Source: Auricularia sp. M13
Taxonomy: Eukaryota > Basidiomycota > Agaricomycetes > Auriculariales > Auriculariaceae
NCBI GenBank assembly: GCA_037042915.1
Contig: CM073197.1
Coordinates: 1,364,001 to 1,428,000 of the forward strand
Length of the DNA: 64,000 nucleotides
Direction of reading: 5' to 3'
Within the stretch, counting starts at the first letter, position 1. Each line of letters starts with the position of its first letter. The position numbers were made by a program, and so were the translations under genes. Below, one piece after another: positions 34,616 to 46,451 of this stretch. The notes under the pieces were generated by a model. It had not been told where the DNA came from and did not search any database. It worked only from the letters and a program-made list of their open reading frames with translations.

Positions 34616-35471
34616 ATGGCTACATCCGCCGCGCTGCGCTCGACCATCTCGCTCAAGGGCTCTTGCAGCCTTGTGACCGAGTTCTTTAAATTTGCAGTCA
34701 ACACGTGCGTTCTAGTTGCGTCGCGCGCCGAACTCATGTCGCGTCCAGGATTCTGTACCAACGCGGGGTGTACCCTTCAGACGACTTTCACACCGTCAAA
34801 AAGTATGGCCAGCCGCTGCTGGTGACGCAGGACATTGTGCTCGAACGCTACATCGACCGGTACGATGCGTGGCGCACGCTCTGGCACGCCACAGGCACTG
34901 ACGGCCGTTGCAGGGTGCTGGCCCAGGTGAACAGTGCGTACGAGGGACCGTGGTTCCTGTTTCTGGCGTACCGCGTTTGGCTTACGAGTGGCTTGCAGCG
35001 TGGCTGATGAGTGGCGACGTGACGCAGCTGGTGGTCGTTATCGTGCAAAAGGACACGCGTCTGCCCCTCGAGCGATGGGTGTTTGATGTCACCCTGGTCG
35101 ACGACGCTCCGCCGGACGCCCAGACCCAGAGGTACGGTGTCGCCTACCGCCGTCCGCGTCCAGACTGTATTACTGATGCATATAATACACGCAGCGCCGA
35201 GCCCAAGCCCGAGGCCAAAGTGCGCGAGGAAATACGGGCAATAATGAAGCAGATCGTGTCGACCGAGACGTACCTGCCCGTCATCTCTGAGCCGACCGTG
35301 TTCAACATCCTCGCGTACACGTCCGAGTCGGCCGAGGTGCCCGCGGGCGAGTGGCACGACAGCGACCCGCTGGCCATCGAGGCGGGCAAGAGCCAGCAGG
35401 TCAAGCTGCGCAGCTTCAGCACCGACAAGCACCGCGTCGACACGATGGTCGCCTACCGGTACGACGGGTGA
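34616..35471 (+). CDS. MAD2: MAD2 spindle-assembly checkpoint HORMA protein
   Basis: Mad2 is the conformational HORMA switch that inhibits Cdc20-APC/C at unattached kinetochores. ATG 34616 gives MATSAALRSTISLKGSCSLV, then TEFFKFAVNT spliced to ILYQRGVYPSDDF, TVKKYGQPLLVTQD, LAQVNTWLMSGDVTQLVVVI, QKDTRLPLERWVFDV, and the C-terminal safety-belt region ISEPTVFNILAYTS and VAYRYDG before the TGA. Internal introns: after AAC AC at about 34703 (gtgcgttc), after CGACCG at about 34860, and around 34937 and 35133, all with consistent phase. The protein is close to the usual length of about 205 residues and needs no indel correction. Confidence 0.92.
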
Positions 35472-35803
35472 CGCAAGGGTTGCGATTCAGAATCAATGTA
35501 TTATAAGGAGCCGCCATATACATACTTAGACTGGATGCCGATCTGACGGCCTCGGAGGCAAGCGCGGATGCCATAGTGATGCGGGCGGGCGCTCGGGCAC
35601 GACGGCTGGCCTTGAAAAGGTGCCCATCACTCTGCCCCGTCCTCCCATTCCCATTCCTCCCTCCGCCCGCTCCCTTTCCCGGCCCTCTTTTTCTTCCCCT
35701 TCCCGGACACGACTCGCCGCGCCTGCAGGACATTGGCGCGCCCCCCACTCACAGTCTTTCATCGACAGCCTACACGTGACACGGTTCTAATCGCATTCGA
35801 GCC

Positions 35804-37865
35804 ATGGGCGAGTCTTTTCTGCAACGCGAGATTCTTGCTCCGCGTCGTCTGCTCTTCAACGTGCGCCCCGCTCCCTGCTTCTCCACGCCCCCCTGGCTGA
35901 CTAATCCAGATCCTCTGGTATGGCACCCATCTCTTTGTCTTTGCCTACGGCTGGTATTCGCAAGCCACCAACGCAAAGCTAGCCGGCCTCAACACGCTCA
36001 AGTGGTCCGTCTGGACTTCTCGCGGCGCCGGTCTCGTGCTGGCATACGACGGCTTCATGATCCTGGTGCCCATGTTGCGCAACATCATCCGCATCGTCCG
36101 CCCCAAGTTCACCTGGCTCTTCCCCGCCGACGAGAACATCTGGTTCCATCGCCAGGTCGCCTACTCGCTCGCCTTCTGGGCCATGGTCCACACCACCGCC
36201 CACTACGTCAACTTCATCAACGTCGAGCGCACCCGTGCGTTTCAGATGCTTGCTTGAACTTGCGCGCGCGCTAATCCCGCCACGCCACCACAGAGATTCG
36301 CCCCGTCACCGCCCTCGACATCCACTACAAGCAGGCTGGCGGCCTGACGGGCCATTTCATGCTGACCATCATGGTGCTCATGTACTCGACCGCCCACAGC
36401 AAGGTCCGCAAGCAATGCTTCGAGGCCTTCTGGTACACCCACCATCTTGCTTTCTTCTTCATGATCGGCCTTTACGCCCACGCCACCGGCTGTTTCGTGC
36501 GTGACACCGCCCTGCCCGCCTACACTTCCATGTTCCCGTTCTACGACACCACCCACTGCCTCGGCTACATGAGCTGGCGCTTCACCATCTGGCCCGGCAT
36601 CATCTATTTCGGCGAGCGCATCTATAGGGAGATCAGGGCTCGTCGCGCGACCCGCCTGTCCAAGGTGCTTGTCCACCCGTCTGGTACGTCGATCCCTCTC
36701 AGGGGAATGTTTCGCTGCGCGACAGGCGTCCTAACGGGTCGCAGGGGCCATGGAGCTGCGCATCATCAAGCCCAGCTTCAAGTATGTCGCCGGTCAATGG
36801 CTGTTCATCCAGGTTCCCGACGTGTCCAGGTATCAGTGGCATCCGGTTGGTAGCTGTGTTTAGATGTGCAACAACGGGTCCTAACCAATGGCATGACAGT
36901 TCACCATCACCTCGGCGCCAGAGGACCCGTACGTGTCTGTGCACATCCGCCAGGTCGGCGACTGGACGCAGGCTCTGGGCGAGCGCATGGGCGCGGGTCC
37001 CAGCGTCGTCAAGAGCTTGACGCAGGCGGCGATGAAGGCGCTCGATCGTGACGAGAAGTCGGGTATCACTCGTGGTGATTTCGTCGAGCTCGACCCGAAC
37101 AGCATGTCGCGTCCCATGCCGAACGTCCGCATTGATGGGCCGTATGGAGCCCCGGCCGAGGACGTCTTTGACTCGGATGTCGCGGTCCTCGTCGGTGGTG
37201 GCATTGGCGTTACGCCCTTCGCGAGCATTCTGAAGCACATCTGGTACCGCCAGAAGCGCGGCAACCTCGGGGCCCTCCGCCGTGTCGAATTCTTCTGGGT
37301 GTGCCGCGACGTCCCTTCGTTTGGCTGGTTCCAGAGCCTTCTCCAAGAAGTCGAGGCCGCGCAGACTGACCGTGCGTCGCGACGACGATCCTGACTGCTC
37401 CCGGCATAGGTTGCTGACAACGTGCTTTTTTGCAGCTAACTTCCTGCGCATCAACATTTACCTGACGCAGAAGATTAACGAGGACATGCTGTGGAACATC
37501 GCCGTCAACGACGCCGGTGCCGAGTACGACCCCTTGACGCTCCTGCGCACCCGCACGATGTACGGCCGTCCGGACTGGAAGACGATCTACTCGCGCATGC
37601 GCATGGCCATCGAGACCGGCCAGTATCTCCCCGGACAGAATGCCGAACTCAAGGTCAAGGTCGGGGTGCGTGGTCAATTCTTTCCCGCTTATCGCCGCCT
37701 GTTGCGCTCTTGGCAAAGTCCAGACTCTGACCTGCCTTTGATTTCTCTTTTTGCTTACAGACGTACTTTTGCGGACCGGCCGCTCTGGGCCGTTCCCTCA
37801 AGCAGGAATGCCTCGCGGCGACCAACTCGGCCGTCCAGTTCAGCTTTGCCAAGGAGCACTTCTAG
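35804..37865 (+). CDS. noxA: NADPH oxidase NoxA (Nox1-type)
   Basis: Fungal NoxA makes superoxide at membranes and controls sexual development and hyphal fusion or invasion. Exon 1 ends LAPRRLLFN; intron 35862-35910; then ILWYGTHLFVFAYGWY. The ferric-reductase domain has heme-ligand histidines in WFHRQVAYSLAFWAMVH and TAHYVNF, and in YTHHLAFFFMIGLYAHATG. The flavin part shows YVAGQWLFIQVPDVS, WHPFTITSAPED (FAD) and the NADPH motifs DGPYGAPAED, VLVGGGIGVTPFASIL and FFWVCRD. The C terminus is the family-typical YFCGPAALGRSLKQECL...FSFAKEHF, TAG at 37863-37865. No EF-hands, so Nox1/NoxA rather than NoxC. Around 37000 it carries the usual fungal insert. Confidence 0.93.
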
Positions 37866-38858
37866 ACGCGGATCCCTGCCTTCTCGCCCACCACCGTCCA
37901 TCGCTCATCGCTCCACCCCCCACGATGTGTCACTTGTCTCCCTCTGTCGCCTTCACGCCGCCGCGCACCCGCCGAGCGGGCTCGAGATCTGACTGCTGTG
38001 ATGTATTTTTTGTCGTTCCCCCATCTTTATGCAAGGGCGAGGTTTGGATCATATCTTACTTGGGATCTGTCTGGTGGTGGTGGCGGATACTCGTCATCGA
38101 TACTGGTCGGGCAGACTTCCCTGCGCTTGCACTGCTAACTTACTCCCACGGATACGGACTCTGCGTCGGCATGGAATCCTTGTGAAATACGGCTCGTGTT
38201 GCTTGGAATCGTCAGGGTGGATGCTATTGTTACTTTGCGATAAATTTGGACTTTAATCTTGGACCGAGTGCTGGGGTAAGGGTGCGTGAAGTGAAGGTCT
38301 CCTCGGATTCCCGGGGTGCACCGCGCACGTGACCGCTGTGTTGATTGGTTTGAAAACGAGCTGTGGAATGTGCACACTGTCTTCCTGGGCGGCGTACAGA
38401 CGTACCGGTGGGTCTGCTCGGCGCCTCGAGTACTTCAGGAAGAGCAATGCAGTTGATCGTGGGGCGGGCGGTTCCTTTTGACAGCCTTTACTCAGTACGG
38501 AATACTGGTCAGGTGGTTGCATATGTTGTGGGAAAGCGTTCCGGTCGAGATGACAAACCTGCGGGGGCGGTTTGCGCCTAGTGCACTGAAGACCGAGGTG
38601 ATAGCAGAGCATTTCACAGCCCATTGTTGCAAGTGTCTAATCTCGGAGGGGAACGTCTGGGAAAGCTGAACGAAATAACTGTACAAGGGCGTATGGACAC
38701 GGGAACTAGTGGTACACCGTGAGTTGGAGGACGAGATGAAGCAGGCCAGTCCAGCTAGACAAGTGCGTGGGTTCGACAGCAATGGCAAATAGAGTCAGTC
38801 CTCCCTCCTCCGTCGTCGTGGCGAGTCTGTGGTTCAGTCGCTGCAGGCTTGTAGTCCT
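37866..38858. other. Intergenic between convergent NOXA and the small protein gene
   Basis: About 1 kb with no supported gene; presumably 3' UTRs. Confidence 0.4.
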
Positions 38859-39147
38859 TTAGGACTCTTCGTCGACATCGGGTTGCTGCGGAGCGTCACG
38901 GTCGTGGTCGCTGACGCCGTTCGTCGTCGGCTTCGAGCCGTCAACGTGCTCGTGTCTGTTCGCGGCGGCCGACTTTGCTTGCCGTTCGGCTTCAAGCCAC
39001 TGCGTTCATGTTGAGCTTTTGCGGTCAGTGACAAGGTGGGAACGAGGACCTCACCTGCATGCGGGTGTGCTCGTGTATCGCCCGCGCGTACTCGCGCAGG
39101 GCGAATTCTCTGCCGTTCGGTGCTAAGGTGGGCGATTTGACGACCAT
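38859..39147 (-). CDS. Small protein A, about 77 residues, paralogue of the gene at 47748
   Basis: Two exons, 39147-39055 and 38999-38859, around a 55-nt intron (CAG|gtgagg ... gcag). The product starts MVVKSPTLAPNGREFALREY, continues ARAIHEHTRMQ, then WLEAERQAKSAAANRH and a hydrophilic acidic tail ending DVDEES. The amphipathic helix and the position of the intron (after the Q before WL) are shared with the plus-strand gene at 47748-48024. Too short for most gene finders. Function unknown; no signal peptide or membrane segment. Confidence 0.72.
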
Positions 39148-39969
39148 GGCTGGGTGAAAGAAAGAGAGGGCGTCGTGGGGGAAGCGGGGGAAAGAGCAAA
39201 GGTCGAGCGACAGGACACCAGGCTATCGCGTTCCCAACTCCGGGCTCCAATACATACGAATGACCGCAATGACGTCGATATTGACTCCACCGATCTCCTG
39301 CCCTGCGATAATACTCCATCCCTCTGCCTCCTGCCTGAGCAGGGCATCTGAGAGGCTGGGGAGAACAAATAATCTTGCTATTCCTTTTGTGCGGTGTTGA
39401 CGTTTTTGCTGGAATGTCGGCTGAACGTCTCTTCCAGCCAGCGTGACCGGTTCGCATGAGCGGGGCCCATCTCCTGACATCACTGGAGCTTAGCATGCTT
39501 AACTTCCGCGCAGTGCTCAGGTGTTGGATCGCCCCGTGTGTCCTCCACTGCGTCAGACAGGCTTCTTCGACTTGCCTGACATCTTAAAACAGCCGTCGCC
39601 ATGTTCAAACGGAATTTGAGTTTGGTAGAACCGGTGCGTCATCGACATAATCGCATTGCTATCAGATCTAAATTGCGGACTGTCAGTTTTAGGATATCAC
39701 TGCCGAGAGTACAAAGGTTGATTAGGAGGAGATTTAAAGTTGGGGTTAGATATTGCACTGCATCCCAGTACTCCCAACTTCGCAAGACTATGTCATGATT
39801 CAGGAAGAGCTCGACAAGGTGCAGGCGGCGCTTGAAAAGGGCGGGGTAGCGGACAATGATCGGAGTTCAGATTCTCGGCTCGGATAAGCTCCCGAATCTA
39901 TGCAAACAGCAATAGCACGTTTGCAGAACAGTTTAAAAAAATTGCCAACAATGACTAACTAGTCAAAAA

Positions 39970-40005
39970 TGCCTCCGGCCGGATTTGAACCAACGACCTT
40001 CGCTT
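39970..40005 (-). other. tRNA 3'-half-like fragment
   Basis: On the minus strand the sequence has a B-box/T-arm (GGTTCAAATCC, 39981-39991) with a 5-bp stem GTTGG/CCGGC and a 7-base loop, followed by an acceptor-strand-like CGGAGGC. The matching 5' half (GCCTCCG plus D-arm) is not found within 150 bp upstream. It is therefore a partial tRNA or tRNA-derived element rather than an intact gene. Confidence 0.5.
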
Positions 40006-40010
40006 GTGGC

Positions 40011-40132
40011 GCTTTGGTCAAAATCCAACGAAAAACTCTTCTGAGCTCAAATACTGGTCAAAAGAAGCTTTTTTTTAATTTGAGCTCAAAAGAATTTTTT
40101 ATTCAACCAAATTTTTGGATTTTGACCAAAGC
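40011..40132. repeat. 122-bp inverted-repeat hairpin (possible MITE)
   Basis: Perfect 18-nt terminal inverted repeats, GCTTTGGTCAAAATCCAA (40011-40028) and its complement (40115-40132). A nested inner inverted repeat TGAGCTCAAAT/ATTTGAGCTCA lies at 40042-40052 and 40078-40088. It abuts the tRNA-like fragment. No clear target-site duplication could be fixed. Confidence 0.6.
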
Positions 40133-41386
40133 GGACGAAGTTGTGCCCAAACTTTGTAGCGCAAAGTGGCCATTTAACAAGTCCTGAAGGTCACTGGCTT
40201 GCTCACAAATCCCTTGAATCTGTAGATACTGAGAATTGCGAACAAAGAACGGGACTGGAAGGTCGTTGAATTCCCAAAAAGCCGGCCGGAGGATTTTGAC
40301 CAGCCAAATCAATTTTTCATAATTTCTTGAACTTGTTGACACGTCGCGCAAACGCGGTGTTGCTGTTTGTGTATGTAGATTCAGGACGCTATCCGAGCCG
40401 ATAATTCCAACTCTATGAACATTGTCCCTTGTGGGGTGTTCCCCCTGGTAGGGGAGATGAGTAGCTCCGGGATCGTGTGCAGCATACACCACCGACCAGG
40501 AGGCGTAGGCTGACCAGGATACCAGGGCGGAGCGAACACATAACAGACCAATCCAACTAACCCCTGCGCATCGCCGGTACATATAGTATTCAGGCAAACC
40601 GATCCGCAGCTTGTCGAGCTCTTTCAGAATCGTGAAATAGTCTTGCCAGTGGAAACAATGGGGGGGATGTGAGTGGGTGAAATATCTGCTCCCAACCTTC
40701 GGACACGGATGTCCGCCTGCTTCCGAGACAGAAGGTGTCCTGGCAGAGCCCAGACTGCGCGTAGCGACATTGAATCTCATAGCTGGGGCAAGCAAGGTAC
40801 GAGCGCACCACCCAACAATCTTTTCTTTTTTCCATCCGGACAGCCTTTTTTTTCCCATTTAACGAGGTTCTGAAGGTCTCCAGGGGCGGAGGGTGAAGGC
40901 TCATCGAATCCATGGAATATGTAGCCAGTATACGAGCGCCATCCGTCCTGGGCACGGTCGAAGATGGCGGTTTTTGGTATCGGTTATGTTTAAATATCAC
41001 CTTGTGATGGGCCACGGAGGCTTGAATGCGAAGCGCAACAACACGGAAGAACATGTGCGATACGTACTTAGGATCGTCCTGGACACGGATCTCAGTCCTT
41101 GAGAACCTATGCAAGGTTGTGGGGTGTAAAGCCAGCGTCAATTGTACTGCTTGTCCGATTCTTCCTCGGCCCTATCTTTTGGATCGTTGGTCTGTGATGA
41201 GCACTCTGCGTGACAATATGAGTCCATCAAGGACGGTCACGAATATTTCAATATACCCATGATTTCTTTTGAGTTTAAGTTCGTGGCGAGCAGGAGCATC
41301 ACTTTGGATCGAGTGGCAGAAGGTGCAAACACTCACCGAGCAGCTTGATTGATAGTCTGAGCTGTATTCAGAACTATGATATAAAC

Positions 41387-41481
41387 ACACCTCTGATCAC
41401 TAAACAACACTTTTATGAGATCATGATGTATTCGGAAACTGATAGCACACCTACTGCACTAAACGACACTTTTATGAGCGA
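41387..41481 (+). repeat. Imperfect direct repeat pair, about 59-bp period
   Basis: Two roughly 35-bp copies sharing CACACCT...CACTAAAC-ACACTTTTATGAG at 41387-41420 and 41446-41481. They lie upstream of TAF5. Confidence 0.6.
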
Positions 41482-41596
41482 GATAATTACTCTGCACCCG
41501 TTATACCATGGCTTTTTGGCTTTCTTTCAGATTCAACCTGTTTACGTTTGTCGTCTTTCAAAGTCCGCCGAATCTCGCTTCCTCTTCCGACGCGCC

Positions 41597-44506
41597 ATGT
41601 CGGCAACACCAGGATCGAGCAATACGCCGAGCGCGTCGTCGCCCATCGACGGATGAACGACGAGCAACAGTACTCGAAGGAGGACGCGGCCTATTCTCGA
41701 ATACCTGCGGAAACGCGGGCTGAAGCAGGCCGAGCAGGAGCTGCGCGACTCTTTAAACGCGTCGCAAGGGGATGCACGGCCCATGGTCGAGGGTCGCACT
41801 ACTCGCGCGCGCGCAGCCAAATCGAAGGCGACCGTCTCGGCTGCCGAATTGACCAAGAAGAACGCGCCGTCGTTGCCGCGATCCAGCGCCGACCCGACCA
41901 ACGCCCTGGCGGACCCCGCTGCCTCGAAGCAAGCCGTCACTGCGGTGGTCAGTACCATGCTAGGCTCCGGGCTTGGTACCTCCAACCTCGCCAACCTCTT
42001 GACCGCCGTGGGCATGGGCGTTGAGGACGCGCTCGCGACGGGTCCAACCGATCGCCACGACGGTTTCAGAGAGCTGGAAGCCTGGGTGCAAGGCTCGTTA
42101 GACATGTACAGGGTGCGGTGACTGATACCCAGCTGCTGTCCGAGACATGCATGCTGATGCCCTACAGCCCGAATTTCGCCCTATTCTGTTTCCCATCTTC
42201 TGCCATTTCTATCTGGATCTCGTAGAGCAGGGCCTGAAGGAGGCAGGTGTGTCCCGTCTGATGTTTTATACGAACCGCGCAACTGAATCGACCAGCTGCT
42301 GATTTCTACTTGACCTTCGCGCCGTCGCTGGCGACCCATCACGCTACAATGCTGCACCATCTTAAATCCCTTGCCTTACCCTCGCATGTCACCCAGGACG
42401 AACTCGCGCGGCGATTTCGTAACGAAAAATACGTGCTGCGAATGTCACGTTCTGGGTTCAGACTACTTGTGGGGTGGCTCACTGAGGGCACCGGTGGAGA
42501 GGCCACCGGCGCTGGCGACGGATTCTCTGGCGACTCTAGCCGTCGTGGCCGTTCCGCGGTGATGCAAGTGGTAAATAACCACATAACTGTCGAAGGTCGG
42601 AACTTGCTTTTTTGCCCTCCAATATCGTCTCTGATTCCTGCCTAGTTATCCCGACTGGGGGCGGAACGACAGGTGCAATAAACTGGGAGGAAAACACTGG
42701 CCTCGTATCGGCGCTCATACCAAACGGCGCTGGAGGCATGTCTGCACCCGGTGTTTCAGCGCCGCAGGCCTTCAACTCCATACGGAAGGACTTGCGCTTG
42801 GGTTTACCTGCTATGGACGATAGCCTTCGAGACGAGGTGGAGCGCACCCTGCGAGAGGAAAGCGCCATGAACGGCGAAGCTATGGCAAACAGTGCAGCTC
42901 GTCACTACGACATGAACACATTACCACGTCCCTTTGCGCCGCCACCCAACGGCCATCCAGTTCCGTCGGCACAGGAACAGCTACCCATGCCCCCTCAGTT
43001 TAAGACTGTTGATGTGCGGCGAGAAGTTGAGAAGATTCGCGATGCTCGCAAGCGCATACGACTCGATCTTCCTGGGTTCGCTTCCGTCGACGCGGATCCC
43101 AGCGTTCGGGCAAGAGCCTTGCCCAGCGTTTGCGCCTACACCTTTCATGATGCATCCGACAGGCATGTTTTTCATTTTCACTGTGCGACGAGGATCCTGA
43201 CGTACGGCAAAGCATTACTTGCTCTACATTCTCTCAAGACACATCTATTTTGGCTGCCGGGTTTAACGAAAGCTATATAAGACTATGGAGTATCAAAGGC
43301 GAGCGGCTCAAGGGAATGCGAAGTGACTTTGAGCTCTCGTCCGTCAAAGACAGTGCGTCCCGTCAGTTATTCTGTCTGATAGATATTCACCTAGAGCAGC
43401 GACTTCGTTGAGAAAGACGAAGGAGCGGGGTGGCACGAGTACGCGCAAACTTATTGGACACAGTGGTCCGGTATACGCATTATCGTTCGACCCATCAACG
43501 GGCTCTGCTGCCCCCCCGCGACACTTACTATCAGCTTCGGCGGACGCCACTGTGCGGTTGTGGTCACTCGACACGATGTCCAATCTCGTCGCATACCGTG
43601 GTCATCAAAATCCTGTTTGGGATGTCGAATGGAGTCCGCAGGGTATCTACTTTGCTACGGCGAGCCGGGATCGCACGGCACGCCTATGGTCCACAGATCG
43701 GTCTCAAGCCCTGCGCATTTACGCAGGCCATCTCAGTGATGTCGATGTGAGGCTGCCAACGCATGTGTCATGGTCGTGTTTGCTCATGCCTTGATAGTGT
43801 GTCAAGTTCCATCCTAATGCGCTGTATCTCGCCACGGGCTCAAGCGACCATACATGTCGACTCTGGGACGTGCAGAAAGGGTCGTGTGTACGCGTGTTCC
43901 TCGGTCACCAAGGGGCTATAACATCCATGGCGATGTCTGGAGATGGCCGGTTCCTCGCCAGTGCAGGTCAGTATAGTGTCTTCGGGCCCTGCCCTGCGCC
44001 TGAGACCTGACTATTCAATAGGAGAGGATCTTGCTATCAATCTCTGGGACCTCGGTTCGGGTCGCAAGATAAAGAAGATGACTGGTCATACCGACCTTAT
44101 CCACTCGCTTGCCTTCAGCGCCGAATCGACGATCCTTGTCAGCGGTGGCTCGGACTACACAGTTCGTTGCTGGGATGTGAAGGCCGCTGGCGGTTTACCG
44201 AGCAAGCGCGGTGGTCAAGACGACGTCGCCATGGTTGATGGATTCGGTCTGGCAAGACGTGTCAATGCGAACACCGCGGCTGACGCGGGCGCCCTGCCAA
44301 CGGGCGGTCTCAATGACGCAGCTGCGGAGCAAAGCATCGAAACGTATGTCTTCTTTGCGACGCTCCTCTATTCTCAACTCATTTTTGTTGCCAGGACTGA
44401 CTTGCTTGCCACCTTCCCGACAAAACGCACGCCCATCATCAATGTGCAATTCACCCCGCGCAATCTTTGCCTGGTTTCCGGGCCCATTGCCAGTGAACAA
44501 CGTTAA
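41597..44506 (+). CDS. TAF5: TAF5, TFIID/SAGA subunit (LisH, NTD2, WD40)
   Basis: TAF5 scaffolds TFIID and SAGA. A LisH motif (ILEYLRKRGLKQAEQEL) is followed by a basic linker and the TAF5-NTD2 domain (RELEAWVQGSLDMYRPEFRP, YLDLVEQGLKEAADFY, LATHHATMLHHL). A linker precedes a WD40 propeller: FNESYIRLWSIKGERLKGMR, KLIGHSGPVYALSFDP, ADATVRLWSLDTMSNLVAY, FATASRDRTARLWSTD, NALYLATGSSDHTCRLWDV, RFLASAGEDLAINLWDLG and SDYTVRCWDVK. Intron 43163-43212 has a GC donor (GACAG|gcatgt). The N terminus is unsafe: from ATG 41597 (MSATPGSSNTPSASSPIDG) a TGA follows at once and the LisH lies in the same frame beyond it, so either a base error or an unseen splice is present. Confidence 0.85.
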
Positions 44507-45038
44507 CTTATTATGATCCATAACTGTAGCCTATATGTAGCTGCTCTCGTCCCTGCTGTCGACTGACTGTGTTACCATTGCTGAGCATTGAATTGTGATT
44601 GAACATTCGTGATGAGTTGGAATCTGCGGCAGACACCACGTTTCGCAGTTCAGTCTGAGTCATGCCTCAGCTATGAACAACAGTAGGCTAGTATCCCCAA
44701 GGTTGTGGACTGCTCGCTGGTTCTACAGTATCTCTGGTGCAACGGCGGGTTGCAATCTTGTTGCACTAGCACCGGCACCTCTCCGCGGGACCAAACAAGG
44801 CGGAATCGAAGCAGGGATCTGCTGATCGTCGTGCAAAAAAGCGATGCACGGACGGCACTGACACTGGCACCGCCACCATCAGCCACAGGAAAAGCGCTGC
44901 TGTGGCTGAGGCAGCGCGCCGACGCCCAGAGCGATGACTTCTATCAAGTAGGCGAACCTTACTCTCTTTCTCCTCCCGTTCTGCCTTCAGACCGCTGGTC
45001 GGCTACCCATTTCTGGTCTGTCTCTTCAACACGACTCA

Positions 45039-46451
45039 ATGTACGCTCTTCTAGCAGAGCATGCTGGCGCGATCAGGGCGTATGTTGGCCTGCACATAGC
45101 TGGTTCCCATGTCCTTCTCCCGTTGCTCCTCATTCCTACAATATTCTCGGTGCATCTTCGCCATCCGCTGCTGATAAATCTGTTCGTCTGGTCCCTGCGG
45201 TGGGCCCGATACCCGCAACTTACGCATACCCAACGTGAAGCTGCGTCTCGAGCATTCTTTTCGGAGTACTGTCCTTACTTATGTGAGTTCGTCCTTTCGT
45301 GGTAGTTCAACGGGACCTGCCTAAAGTGATTAATCGACCGTATTGCTCTATATAGATTCTATGCTGGCGGTTACGACCACGCCGTATCACGGTCTCTCTG
45401 TCTCGCGCAGGCAGCCATCATCAGGGCGACTAATCCCTTGTACGCTTCCGAGCTGGAGCCGTGCAAATTTGACGTTGACGTTGCCGCAGGGTTACATCGG
45501 CTGCTCTCATGCTCGTGCATCATGTAAATGTGCAATGTACTCCGCGGACATTGCACCAATTCACGCCTTTGCCACCGTGACAGACATGGCTAAGTGTCAA
45601 GGCGTCTATTGAAGAGGACAAGGTGTACACTCCCAAGAGGCTGGCGCTGGACCCCATGTACCAGATCACTGTGAGCACCGCGCGAGGAGAGTTGGTGGCA
45701 GTTGACGATATGAAATCTGTGCAGATGGTACTATTCCCCTATCTTCTTCTGCTCTTCTTCGTACTGGCCGGTACAGCGGTAAGCATGGTGGCGCCAACAG
45801 TGAGTTCCGTGGCGCTAACGCAAGCAAGACGGTGGTAAAGGCGCCGGAGGCTGTCACGCTCACCAGACGAGTGTTTTACTGCGCAACGTCGCACGGCGGC
45901 TAGTACGTTGCAGCGAATTCGCATGTCGTGTCGCTCCCGACTGACAGCTGACGCCGCAACAGCTCAGTTTTCGCTGCCTGCGTCACCGCTGTGATCATTA
46001 TGTGCACCGCATGCGTCGAAGGCACGTACGACACGCACCGAGGCAATGTTGGGTGCTGATCATGAAGCAGTTCTACTTGGTCTCGCGTTGTGGCGCGTCC
46101 TAACCAAGAGCAGCGCGTCGGCCCTGCATTTAATCGCCGAAGACGCCCCTTTCGACCTCAGTTTCGCGTTGAGGGTATTCGCGAGCGGTCTATACGTACT
46201 TGTCAGCTGCGGGTGGGTGGCTTGCCGATGCCGCGACTGTGCGCTCATAGTCATCGTCATCACAGTTTTGCCATCACGGCCGTGCTCAAACGCAACAGCA
46301 TCGAATCTGACGTTTTTGGAGGAACCGGTCAGCTTCTTCGCAGCCACTGAACCAGGTTCACAACGGCTTACGGACCTGACAGTTGCCATCTTTGTAGCCG
46401 TAGCGTTCGGGACGAGGAAGGTCAGGCTTTCTGGCTCAAACATGACGATTG
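45039..46451 (+). CDS. Candidate multi-span (7TM-like) membrane protein of basidiomycete type
   Basis: From ATG 45039 the translation reads MYALLAEHAGAIRAYVGLHI, then a hydrophobic helix HVLLPLLLIPTIFSV, HLRHPLLINLFV, and after an intron FYAGGYDHAVSR and CLAQAAIIRA. Further downstream are MVLFPYLLLLFFVLAGTAV, AACVTAVIIMCTACVEALIM and VAIFVAVAFGTRK. The order (outer helix, RHPxLIN loop, more helices, final FGT) is that of the fungal multi-pass receptor-like families expanded in basidiomycetes. I could not fix all exon borders, and some frames break, so it may be damaged. The end is estimated. No ligand or role can be stated. Confidence 0.42.

Larger units (their letters stand above)
39148..41596. 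other. Gene-poor 2.4-kb stretch, possibly relic transposon or duplicated DNA
   Basis: No confident gene. It holds a tRNA 3'-half-like sequence, a 122-bp inverted-repeat hairpin, a 251-codon minus-strand open frame (40103-40858) without a recognised domain, and two weakly similar blocks near 40170-40240 and 40855-40930. AT content is higher than in flanking genes. Decayed mobile or duplicated DNA is likely. Confidence 0.45.
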
